Assembly (NCBI RefSeq): GCF_014897315.1
Contig: NZ_JABUYL010000007.1
Coordinates: 123,863 to 187,862 of the forward strand
DNA: 64,000 bases
DNA from: Proteus sp. FME41
Lineage (GTDB): Bacteria; Pseudomonadota; Gammaproteobacteria; Enterobacterales; Enterobacteriaceae
Reading direction: 5' to 3'
The position numbers were made by a program, and so were the translations under genes. The notes beneath the pieces are model-generated. The model was not told the origin of the DNA, did not search any database, and saw only the letters and a program-made list of their open reading frames with translations. Shown here piece by piece: positions 16,678 through 24,027 of this stretch (position 1 is its first letter; each line of letters opens with the position of its first letter).

Positions 16678-17952
16678 ATGAGTTCAAATATTATTCCAGA
16701 CATTCATCAGAAAAAAACATGGAAAGCGCGTTACACCGTTTTATCCTTGATTTGGTTAGCATGGTTACTTTCATTTTTAGATAGAATGGTGATGAGTGTT
16801 TCATTACCCTTTATTGGGCGTGATCTTAATCTTGATACCACCCAGCAAGGCTTAATTATCAGTGCATTCTTTGTTGGTTATGCGGCATTCCAAATACCCG
16901 GTGGTTTCTTAGCTGACCGCTTTGGTGCTCGAAAAATTATGGCTATAGGGATTGCATGGTGGTCTGTTTTTACCAGCTTAACGGGTATGGTATTTACGTT
17001 ACCGTTGCTACTTGCTGTGCGATTTTTATTTGGTATTGGTGAAGGCTGTTTTCCCTCTGCCTCTTGGAAAATGATCTCCACTTACTTTCCTTCTAAAGAG
17101 CGGGGTCGTGCAACCGCCATTCAATCAACAGTAAATACCTTAGGGCCAGCATTAGCGGTGATTGTCGCTGCCAGTATTATTGGTGCGTTTGGCTGGCATA
17201 TGGTGTTTATTGTTTTAGGTATTCCGGGTTTATTAATTGCCGCAGGTATTTACTTTTTTACTCGTGATAACCCGAAAGATCACCCCAGTATTACTCAAGA
17301 AGATCTCGATGAGCTGGCAGCCGATGGCACATTAACGGACAAACCGGTTGACGCTGTTCCTTTTAAAGATGTCTTAAAAATGCCAGTGTTATGGCAAATG
17401 GCTGCGATTTGGTTTCTGTTTGATATTACCTTTTGGGGATTTTCAACATGGTTACCCAGTTATTTAATTACTGTACGTGAATTCTCTTTAGCGAAAACTG
17501 GGGTAATGGCGGCTATTCCATTCTTATTTGGTGCGGGTGGGACATTATTAGGGGGTTATGTTTCTGATAAATGTAAAGCTCAGCGTAAATGGCTTTATAT
17601 GCTGACAGCCGTTATTGCCGCAGGTTTTTTATATATGACATACACAGTTGAGAGTGCCGATATGGCGGTAGTTTATCAGTGTATTTCTGCATTATTTATG
17701 TTCTTTGCTATGGCAATGTTCTGGGGGATTTTGATGGATACTATCCCAAATAAAATCATGGGACGTGCTTCAGGTATTGTTAATTTCGGCGGACAAATGG
17801 CGGGTGTTGTTTCCGCACCAGTGATGGGTTTCTTAATTAAAGCCAGTGGTGGCAGTTATGACAGTGCATTTATGTTTATGATAATTGCATTAGTGGCATC
17901 TGCTGTGGTGACATTCACAGTTAAAATGCGAAATACACCTGCAGAAATTTAA
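16678..17952 (+). CDS. MFS transporter, anion:cation symporter-like
   Basis: The 424-residue product has 12 predicted transmembrane segments and the cytoplasmic MFS motif GGFLADRFGARK after TM2; RKWLYMLT opens the second half. The start at 16678 has GAGGAA 8 bases upstream; an upstream in-frame ATG at 16645 lies inside the hairpin region and is less likely. The family imports organic anions and amino-acid derivatives by symport. As the last gene of the dpaL operon it is the probable uptake system for the acylated or D-amino-acid substrate. A terminator follows at 18129. Confidence 0.88.
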   Translation: MSSNIIPDIHQKKTWKARYTVLSLIWLAWLLSFLDRMVMSVSLPFIGRDLNLDTTQQGLIISAFFVGYAAFQIPGGFLADRFGARKIMAIGIAWWSVFTSLTGMVFTLPLLLAVRFLFGIGEGCFPSASWKMISTYFPSKERGRATAIQSTVNTLGPALAVIVAASIIGAFGWHMVFIVLGIPGLLIAAGIYFFTRDNPKDHPSITQEDLDELAADGTLTDKPVDAVPFKDVLKMPVLWQMAAIWFLFDITFWGFSTWLPSYLITVREFSLAKTGVMAAIPFLFGAGGTLLGGYVSDKCKAQRKWLYMLTAVIAAGFLYMTYTVESADMAVVYQCISALFMFFAMAMFWGILMDTIPNKIMGRASGIVNFGGQMAGVVSAPVMGFLIKASGGSYDSAFMFMIIALVASAVVTFTVKMRNTPAEI

Positions 17953-18128
17953 TTAATCAGCATTAATAACATTTATATTTAAATAAATGTGATGCTATTA
18001 AAAGAATTAAGATTCACTCAATAAAATAGATGTATTAACGGTAAGATTAATTTATTAAAACTCATTATATGCTTTATTTGTGTTTTAATTTAAAGTGTCT
18101 TATTGCAGGGTATTTTTGTCTTAAAAAA

Positions 18129-18160
18129 GCCACGATTAAAAAATCGTGGCTTTGCTTTTG
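18129..18160. terminator. Bidirectional terminator between the MFS gene and prfH
   Basis: GCCACGATT (18129-18137) and AATCGTGGC (18142-18150) pair perfectly around AAAA and are followed by TTTGCTTTTG. On the other strand the stem is followed by a run TTTTTTAAG, so it can stop the convergent prfH transcript as well. Confidence 0.9.
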
Positions 18161-18174
18161 TTAGATTAATAACA

Positions 18175-18786
18175 TTATTTGCTTACCAGAACAAAGTCAT
18201 TACCACTAAAACAGAGTGTGGCATCACCGCGAATAACACGGTGGTGAGCAATATGGCGTTGGCTATTTAATGAGGCGTGTTGCTTCATCATATAAGTTTC
18301 TAAATGCCATGCAATAAGTTGCTTAGCGAGCCTTTTATTGGCGTGCTGGCTACGTTCTGACTGTACTTTTACACTAATGCCCGTGGCAATGTGTGTTGCT
18401 CTGACCGCAGATTCTGTTTTGTTAACATGCTGACCACCGGGGCCATTGGAACGCATGGTTTCAAAGACAATTTCGGTGTCATTTATTTCATTCGGTTGTT
18501 CAAAACAAGCGATACCTATAAACCAGTTTTTACGCTTATGTCGTGGTCGTAACGTGCTTGCACACTGCCATTGTACAGAGCCTGCCCACTGTTGTGCGAT
18601 AGCGTGTGCATCAGCACCTTCAAGAGATACTAATGCTGATTTTAAGCCATGACGCGAAGGCTCTTTTTCAAGAACAGTAATATTAACTTGCTGTTTTATC
18701 GTTGATTTTAAAAAATAATTTAAGGCTTTTTCAACGGCTAAACAGCACTCTTCAGGGCCTTGTGCGGAGGTGAATTGTAATAACAT
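18175..18786 (-). CDS. prfH: PrfH, peptide-release-factor homologue for ribosome rescue
   Basis: The 203-residue protein carries the release-factor GGQ loop (NGPGGQHVNKTESAVRATH, about residue 118) but lacks the long N-terminal stop-codon recognition domain of RF1/RF2. It is paired with RtcB2; known work on this pair shows PrfH hydrolyses the peptidyl-tRNA on ribosomes whose 16S decoding centre has been cut, after which RtcB2 reseals the rRNA. The start ATG overlaps the stop of rtcB2 in TAATG (18784-18788), giving translational coupling. Confidence 0.92.
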   Translation of the reverse strand: MLLQFTSAQGPEECCLAVEKALNYFLKSTIKQQVNITVLEKEPSRHGLKSALVSLEGADAHAIAQQWAGSVQWQCASTLRPRHKRKNWFIGIACFEQPNEINDTEIVFETMRSNGPGGQHVNKTESAVRATHIATGISVKVQSERSQHANKRLAKQLIAWHLETYMMKQHASLNSQRHIAHHRVIRGDATLCFSGNDFVLVSK

Positions 18787-19922
18787 TACGCCATCTCTCC
18801 ACTTGTTTTGTAGGTGATCACGGGTTTTAAACGTGCGATAACGTCGATTAATCCAATGCTGACCATACTTTCAATGACAGTCTCAATTGATTTATAAGAT
18901 TGAGGTGCTTCTTCATAAATCAGTTGTTTATTGGCACAAATAATACGGCTACCTAATGCAGTTCGTGAAAGTTGTAAGGGGGTAAAACGGTGTGATAAAC
19001 GACCTTTACACTCTGTACGCATCCATTTTCTACCCGCACCATGAGGTAATGAATGCAGGCTTAATTCAGACACAATGGGTTTAACAATATAGCTGTAATC
19101 ACCGCGTGATCCCGGAATAACGACCATCTCGTGATGAGCGGGTGTTGCCCCTTTACGATGTAACCAGCCTTGTTGACCATGCAATTTACAAGGCTCTACA
19201 ATGTTATGATTTACATCAGAAATAACTTCACCTTGAGTGCGAATTTGGCGCATCATTCTTTCACCAATAAGGCGACGATTAATCTTTGCATAATCAAGTG
19301 CTTTATTGTGAGCTTGCAAATATTCATTTGCCTCTTCGGTATTTTCAATCAACCCTTTGTGACCAAATTGTTCAGTGTGGGCACGTAAAATAGATTGCCC
19401 TAAACCCCGAGAACCGCTGTGAACTAATAGCAATAATTGTTTTTGATTAATGCCACTTTCAGCGAAAAGCGTTTCATTAATCACTTGGTCAATTTGCTGG
19501 AATTCAGCAAAGTGATTACCGCCCCCAATAGAGCCCAAAGAGCCGGCAAAAGGATGATTTTGCATCTCAGTCGGTAGATGTGCTTCTAGCCATTCTGACG
19601 GCGCGATATCACTCATTTCGCTCAATTGTTTCTCTGCTTTATCTAAGTTGAGTTTGCTGTTTTTAAACTCAGTTTGAAAAAGTGTCATGCCACAGCCAAT
19701 ATCATTACCGACCAGAGCAGGGTAAAAACGATTAACCGAAAAAAAAGCAGCTCCAATAGGATAACCACGACCAGGGTGTAGGTCTGGCATACCTGCCACA
19801 TAAGCCATATCAGGAAGTTGAGCGGTTGTTTCTAATTGTTGGATTGCTTTGCTTTCAATCCAGGTATTATCCGATGCGATATAACAAACGCTATCAGATA
19901 AATAATGAACACATTTGTCCAT
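18786..19922 (-). CDS. rtcB2: RtcB2-type 3'-phosphate RNA ligase
   Basis: The 378-residue product has the RtcB fold: GNDIGCGM with the metal-binding Asp and Cys, GGGNHFAEF (metal His), HSGSRGLGQ, the NHN-like segment DVNHN, and LPHGAGRKWMR with the guanylylated His. It is shorter than housekeeping RtcB, as expected of RtcB2. I use the ATG at 19922 (MDKCVHYL); an ATG four codons upstream at 19934 is equally possible. Neither has a good Shine-Dalgarno sequence: the 60 bases upstream are pyrimidine-rich, whereas a strong one precedes a short ORF at 19995-20042. It is co-transcribed with prfH. Unlike the rtcBA operon there is no rtcR nearby. Confidence 0.92.
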   Translation of the reverse strand: MDKCVHYLSDSVCYIASDNTWIESKAIQQLETTAQLPDMAYVAGMPDLHPGRGYPIGAAFFSVNRFYPALVGNDIGCGMTLFQTEFKNSKLNLDKAEKQLSEMSDIAPSEWLEAHLPTEMQNHPFAGSLGSIGGGNHFAEFQQIDQVINETLFAESGINQKQLLLLVHSGSRGLGQSILRAHTEQFGHKGLIENTEEANEYLQAHNKALDYAKINRRLIGERMMRQIRTQGEVISDVNHNIVEPCKLHGQQGWLHRKGATPAHHEMVVIPGSRGDYSYIVKPIVSELSLHSLPHGAGRKWMRTECKGRLSHRFTPLQLSRTALGSRIICANKQLIYEEAPQSYKSIETVIESMVSIGLIDVIARLKPVITYKTSGEMA

Positions 19923-19966
19923 ATACCAATCCATATAATATAAAGGATAAAAAAATAAATTGATTG

Positions 19967-20014
19967 GCGGACAGCAAAAAGAAGGAAAAAAGGATTACTT
20001 CTGAGATTGTCCGC
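19967..20014 (-). promoter_or_regulatory. Stem linking the short leader ORF to the rtcB2 leader
   Basis: On the minus strand GCGGACA (codons 9-12 of the 15-codon ORF; plus coordinates 20008-20014) pairs with TGTCCGC (19967-19973); with one mismatch the stem extends by two to three pairs. The loop is about 34 bases, mostly pyrimidines. It overlaps the 3' end of the leader ORF, so ribosome position on that ORF would decide whether it forms. Confidence 0.5.
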
Positions 20015-20042
20015 AAAGAGTATTCATATTTGTAGTTGTCAT
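19995..20042 (-). CDS. 15-codon leader ORF upstream of rtcB2-prfH
   Basis: The ORF reads MTTTNMNTLCGQSQK and stops at TAA. Its Shine-Dalgarno sequence, AAGGAGGT (plus coordinates 20048-20055), 5 bases before the ATG, is nearly identical to the anti-SD complement and is much stronger than anything ahead of rtcB2. It ends about 60-70 bases upstream of rtcB2 on the same strand. Translation is not proven; the long minus-strand reading frame that spans it in another frame has no such signal. Confidence 0.5.
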   Translation of the reverse strand: MTTTNMNTLCGQSQK

Positions 20043-20235
20043 GGGATACCTCCTTGCAGTTAAGTGAAATGGATAAGAAATAATAAATCGCGGGCATAGT
20101 AACCACTTTTTTTTGCTTTAGCAATTAAAAAGTGGTGTGCTTTTTCTTTATTTTAAAAAAGAGAATAAAAATAATTTATTTAATTTAAAACTTATCGTTA
20201 TAACGTTTTTATTTTACTTAACGAGCTATTCTTAA
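20043..20235 (-). promoter_or_regulatory. Upstream region of the rtcB2-prfH leader
   Basis: No gene is seen. AAAAAGTGGT appears near 20129, and ACCACTTTTT near 20101, making a 10-bp inverted repeat (20101-20110 and 20128-20137) with about 17 bases between, followed on the minus strand by nothing T-rich. A promoter must lie here, but no clear -35/-10 can be chosen in this AT-rich stretch. Confidence 0.35.
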
Positions 20236-21012
20236 TTAATAAATGACTTTTACTGAGTTTCTTCGACAGTAATTTTCGTAGTCATCTGTTAATTTTCTAT
20301 CAGTGATAACAACATCGAATTGCGCTAAATCGCCCATATTGCCTGTCGCTGTTTCATCAAAATAGTGATATTTCGTTAATAAAATTTTACGAATAGATTT
20401 ATCCATCGCTTTTTTCTTCATATGAAGGTCGTCGATGTTATAACAGGTAACACCAAAATCAAGATGAACGCCTTCAGCAGAAATAAAGGCTTTTTTGGGA
20501 TTAATGCTATCAAGATAAGAAGATTGAGTAGGGTTATAAAAAGAGTCGCTTTTAGGGCGATATTCTCCGCCACAGAGTAAAACAGTGGCATTTTTTTTCT
20601 GGCTTAATGCAAGAAATACACGGTGAGAATAACAAATACCCGTGAAATGTAAGTTATCAGGAATAAGCTCAATCAGTGTGGGAATAAATTGCCCATTATC
20701 GAAAAAGAGCACATCACCGTCAGATACCATTCCTGCAGCAAGGTTGGGTATATGAAGTTCTTCGGTTTGGTCGGGTGTAATAATGTCAGAGGATGTTGAG
20801 ATTAACCCAGAATGTGGTTGGGCTAAGGCAACAACATAACCCCCGAGTAATGACATTGGAAACGGGTTTTCTACATCAGAACTGAGGTCTCGTCTGATAG
20901 TCATTTCTGAAACTTCAAGGATCCTTGCGGCGTCTTTAAGATGTATGCGACCTGAGCGTTTAATACATTCACTGAGGCGGCGCAAACGTTCGTGCTGTTT
21001 GGTCTCTATCAC
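20236..21012 (-). CDS. deoR: DeoR, deoxyribose operon repressor
   Basis: The 258-residue DeoR-family protein starts at GTG 21012 (AAGGATC upstream). The N-terminal winged helix contains HLKDAARILEVSEMTIRRDL, the DeoR signature; the C-terminal effector domain (about 75-250) has DVLFFDNG and LLCGGEYRPKSDSF, matching E. coli DeoR along its length. The gene follows deoC by 55 bases on the same strand, so it likely controls its own transcript plus the divergent deoK; the effector is deoxyribose-5-phosphate in the family. Confidence 0.9.
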   Translation of the reverse strand: MIETKQHERLRRLSECIKRSGRIHLKDAARILEVSEMTIRRDLSSDVENPFPMSLLGGYVVALAQPHSGLISTSSDIITPDQTEELHIPNLAAGMVSDGDVLFFDNGQFIPTLIELIPDNLHFTGICYSHRVFLALSQKKNATVLLCGGEYRPKSDSFYNPTQSSYLDSINPKKAFISAEGVHLDFGVTCYNIDDLHMKKKAMDKSIRKILLTKYHYFDETATGNMGDLAQFDVVITDRKLTDDYENYCRRNSVKVIY

Positions 21013-21067
21013 CGAAGGATCCTTGTGTTATCGAATAGCGTACTCCAAAAAAATATACGCTAAATAA

Positions 21068-21736
21068 TTAGTAGTTTGATTCAGGTGCATCTGAATCTGT
21101 TGCAATTGCAACACTTGCGCTAGCACCGATACGAGTTGCACCTGCTTTGATCATGTTTAATGCAGTTTGACGATCACGAACACCACCTGACGCTTTCACA
21201 CCAACTTCGTCACCGACTGTTTTACGCATTAAAGCAACATGATGTTCTGTTGCGCCCATTGTACTGTATCCTGTTGATGTTTTCACAAAATCAACGCGGA
21301 TCTCACGACACATTTCACAAACTAAACGTACTTCGTCATCAGTTAATAAGCAAGCTTCAAGGATAACTTTCAGTGTTGTGTTTCCACAAGCCGCTTTTAC
21401 TGCTTCGATATCTTGTTTCACAAAGTCTAAACGATCGCTTTTTAACATACCGATGTTGATAACCATATCGACTTCTTGTGCGCCTTGGCGAATAGCTTCT
21501 GCAGCTTCAAAGGCTTTAGTTGCAGTTAAACCTGCGCCAAATGGGAAGTCGATAACACAACATACTTTTACATCACTTCCATCAAGGCAAGTTCTTGCTA
21601 AAGGGATATAAGAAGTGTTAATACAAACAGAGAAGAAACCATGTTCTACTGCTTCAGAACACAATTTCTTGATTTGTGCTTCAGTTGTATCTGCAGCAAG
21701 AAGGGTATGATCGATATAATTAGCTAATGGACGCAT
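21068..21736 (-). CDS. deoC: Deoxyribose-phosphate aldolase
   Basis: DeoC cleaves 2-deoxyribose-5-phosphate to glyceraldehyde-3-phosphate and acetaldehyde. I start at ATG 21736 ([20 protein letters not shown] upstream), giving 222 residues. The Schiff-base Lys is in [15 protein letters not shown], followed by [16 protein letters not shown]. This 222-residue short type differs from the 259-residue E. coli DeoC and is nearer to the other main class of DeoC. It lies with deoR and opposite deoK, so this is a deoxyribose-utilisation unit and not the deoCABD nucleoside operon. Confidence 0.93.
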   Translation of the reverse strand: MRPLANYIDHTLLAADTTEAQIKKLCSEAVEHGFFSVCINTSYIPLARTCLDGSDVKVCCVIDFPFGAGLTATKAFEAAEAIRQGAQEVDMVINIGMLKSDRLDFVKQDIEAVKAACGNTTLKVILEACLLTDDEVRLVCEMCREIRVDFVKTSTGYSTMGATEHHVALMRKTVGDEVGVKASGGVRDRQTALNMIKAGATRIGASASVAIATDSDAPESNY

Positions 21737-21836
21737 TGTATATTCCTTAATAAGAAGATTGTTATTTATCACTCATGTTAGTTTGGCAACATATTAGTGC
21801 CGTTTTAACAAGATAACAATCACAAATGATATTTAA

Positions 21837-21854
21837 ATAACATGATACTGTTAT
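21837..21854. promoter_or_regulatory. Candidate DeoR operator in the deoC/deoK divergent promoter
   Basis: ATAACA and TGTTAT form a perfect dyad around 6 bases between the divergent deoC and deoK starts. A second weaker dyad, ATGTT-N7-AACAT, lies at about 21775-21793. A common operator for both directions is inferred. Confidence 0.4.
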
Positions 21855-21915
21855 ACATCTATCATAATGTCACTATTTTCACATTTATAAATTTCACATA
21901 AGAGTAAGAGGCGCT

Positions 21916-22836
21916 ATGGATATCGCAGTGATTGGTTCAAATATGGTGGATTTGATCACCTATATAGATAGGATGCCAAAAGAGGGAGAAACCCTTGAGG
22001 CGCCGGCATTTAAGATTGGTTGTGGTGGCAAAGGCGCAAATCAAGCGGTTGCTGCGGCTAAATTAAATTCAAAAGTGATGATGCTAACCAAAGTCGGCGA
22101 CGATATTTTTGCTGATAACACCATCATGAATTTAGAATCTTATGGCATTAATACACGTTATGTTGAAAAAGTACCGGGTACAACAAGTGGTGTTGCGCCC
22201 ATTTTTGTGACTTCTCAATCATCAAATAGTATTTTGATTGTTAAGGGGGCTAATCAGCATTTATCGCCAGAAGATATTGATAGAGCGGCAGAAAGCCTGA
22301 AAAAATGCAAAATAATTGTACTGCAATTAGAAATTCCGCTTGAAACGGTGTATCACGCGATTGAGTTTGGTAACAAACACCATATTCCCGTATTATTTAA
22401 CCCTGCACCTGCTTCAAAAATGTTAGATCTTAATATTGCAGCGCGTTGTGATTTTTTTGTTCCTAACGAGACAGAACTGGAAATTTTAACCGGTATGCCA
22501 ATTACTACGATGGATGAAATTCGTGAAGCCGCTTGTTCTTTGCTGCAAAAAGGTTTTAAAAACGTCATCGTCACATTAGGTGAAAAAGGCGCGCTATGGA
22601 TGAATGGTGAAATTGAAAAATATATTCCCGCCATTGAAGTAGACGCAATAGATACCAGTGGTGCGGGGGATGCCTTTATTGGCTGTTTCTCTCATTATTA
22701 TGTTCATACTAATAATATTGAAGAAGCCTTAAATAAAGCGGTGATGTTTTCAGGCTTAAGCGTTGCCGGCAAAGGCACACAATCTTCTTACCCAAGTATT
22801 GAAGAATTTGGGCAGTTTTTAGGTCAAACCAAGTAA
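21916..22836 (+). CDS. deoK: Deoxyribokinase
   Basis: The 306-residue PfkB-family sugar kinase has the N-terminal GCGGKGANQAVAAAKL signature and the C-terminal DTSGAGDAFIGCFSHYY with its catalytic Asp. It follows Salmonella DeoK closely over the whole length. It phosphorylates 2-deoxyribose to deoxyribose-5-phosphate for DeoC. AGAGG precedes the ATG. The gene is divergent from deoC-deoR. No deoxyribose permease (deoP) accompanies it, which is usual in Salmonella, so uptake must come from elsewhere. A hairpin follows the gene at 22864. Confidence 0.92.
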   Translation: MDIAVIGSNMVDLITYIDRMPKEGETLEAPAFKIGCGGKGANQAVAAAKLNSKVMMLTKVGDDIFADNTIMNLESYGINTRYVEKVPGTTSGVAPIFVTSQSSNSILIVKGANQHLSPEDIDRAAESLKKCKIIVLQLEIPLETVYHAIEFGNKHHIPVLFNPAPASKMLDLNIAARCDFFVPNETELEILTGMPITTMDEIREAACSLLQKGFKNVIVTLGEKGALWMNGEIEKYIPAIEVDAIDTSGAGDAFIGCFSHYYVHTNNIEEALNKAVMFSGLSVAGKGTQSSYPSIEEFGQFLGQTK

Positions 22837-22863
22837 TACACATCGCGACTACCCTGTCTTTTA

Positions 22864-22905
22864 TATTCTCCTAATTATTTTAATAACAATATAATTGGGA
22901 GAATA
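22864..22905 (+). terminator. Hairpin after deoK
   Basis: Arms 22864-22878 and 22891-22905 are complementary with one mismatch around 12 bases. The tail is weak (CCTTT), so termination strength is uncertain. Confidence 0.55.
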
Positions 22906-23012
22906 CCTTTAAAATCAATTAATTATTCTATAAATATTATTGTGTTGATGTTTCCATAGAGAAAATAGGGAACATAATGTGATTAATTTCACAATTTCAT
23001 GATAAATAGAAT

Positions 23013-23059
23013 TGAAATAAAATTTCATTAGATGTAGTTTTATATGAAATTTAGTTTCA
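23013..23059 (+). promoter_or_regulatory. Two TGAAA-N5-TTTCA operator dyads ahead of murQ
   Basis: The 15-bp dyads at 23013-23027 and 23045-23059 have centres 32 bp apart, about three helical turns. They overlap the region between any promoter and the preferred murQ start at 23074. The RpiR-family regulator at 25417 is the natural candidate to bind them. The second dyad contains the alternative upstream ATG (23044), which argues against that start. Confidence 0.6.
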
Positions 23060-23073
23060 CTGAGGTTGTTGTG

Positions 23074-23988
23074 ATGAAAGAAGATGCATTGAGTGAATGT
23101 CTTAAAAATGAAAGTAACCAAGAAACAACCCAGTTTTCTGAGTTGAGTGCATTGGAATTGGTCACACTTATCAATAATGCCGACATGACCGTTGCTTATG
23201 CGGTACAAAAAGAGTTACCTGCGATTGCTAAAACTGTGGAGAAAATAACTGAACGCTTACAAAAAGGCGGTCGTATTTTTTATGTGGGCGCAGGAACAAG
23301 TGGTCGATTAGCGGTGTTAGACAGTGCGGAATGTCCTCCTACTTTTGGAGTCTCCCCCACACTAGTGCAGGCCATTATTGCGGGCGGGCATGATGCAATG
23401 CTAAAGGCGGTTGAAAATATTGAAGATAGCCAAGAAGCAGCGATTGAAGAGCTTCAGCGCCGTCATGTTAGTGCCAAAGATGTGGTTATTGGTATTGCGG
23501 CGAGTGGTCGTACTCCCTTTACCGTCGCAGCTTTGCAATATGGTAAAAAGATCAACGCATTAACGGTATCTATTACCACACGAGGTCAAAGCATAATGAG
23601 CGAGATTGCTGATCTCTCTATTGCGCCAGATGTGGGCGCAGAGGTGTTAACAGGCTCTACAAGAATGAAAAGTGGTACTGCTCAAAAAATGATTTTAGGT
23701 ATGTTAAGTACCAGTGTTATGACCAAACTGGGAAAAGTGCATAAAAACTTAATGGTCGATGTGATTGCAAGTAATGAAAAACTGCAACGTCGTGCTGAGG
23801 GTATTGTCAGTGACGTATGTGGTATCTCTGTTGAAAAAGCGAGAACATTGTTAGACATGGTCAACTATCATCCTAGAAAAGCGATTTTGATGTATGAACT
23901 TCACCTTAGTGTGGAAAGTGTCGATCAAATTACACAGCAACACCCTTATTACTCACTACAGCAGCAACTTGCCCTATTTAACTCATAA
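23074..23988 (+). CDS. murQ: N-acetylmuramic acid 6-phosphate etherase
   Basis: MurQ converts MurNAc-6-phosphate to GlcNAc-6-phosphate and lactate. The 304-residue product has the SIS-domain phosphate-binding loops GAGTSGRLAVLD and GIAASGRTPF, and the Glu of AECPPTFG. The start at 23074 has GAGG 8 bases upstream; ATG 23044 lies within an operator dyad. The C-terminal helical domain (QRRAEGIVSDVCGISVEKA) is present. MurP and the regulator follow, giving the standard murQ-murP-murR set in a single direction (in E. coli murR is divergent). Confidence 0.93.
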   Translation: MKEDALSECLKNESNQETTQFSELSALELVTLINNADMTVAYAVQKELPAIAKTVEKITERLQKGGRIFYVGAGTSGRLAVLDSAECPPTFGVSPTLVQAIIAGGHDAMLKAVENIEDSQEAAIEELQRRHVSAKDVVIGIAASGRTPFTVAALQYGKKINALTVSITTRGQSIMSEIADLSIAPDVGAEVLTGSTRMKSGTAQKMILGMLSTSVMTKLGKVHKNLMVDVIASNEKLQRRAEGIVSDVCGISVEKARTLLDMVNYHPRKAILMYELHLSVESVDQITQQHPYYSLQQQLALFNS

Positions 23989-24027
23989 CAATATGCGTAA
24001 GCATCTTGAACGCTAGCAGGCACATTT

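Noticed and set aside
19894..20124. 76-residue minus-strand ORF overlapping the rtcB2 start
   Set aside because: It has no ribosome site, ends inside rtcB2 in another frame, and the composition looks non-coding; the 15-codon ORF in a different frame carries the strong Shine-Dalgarno signal.
22915..23208. 97-residue minus-strand ORF overlapping the murQ start
   Set aside because: It overlaps the operators and murQ antisense and has no supporting signal.
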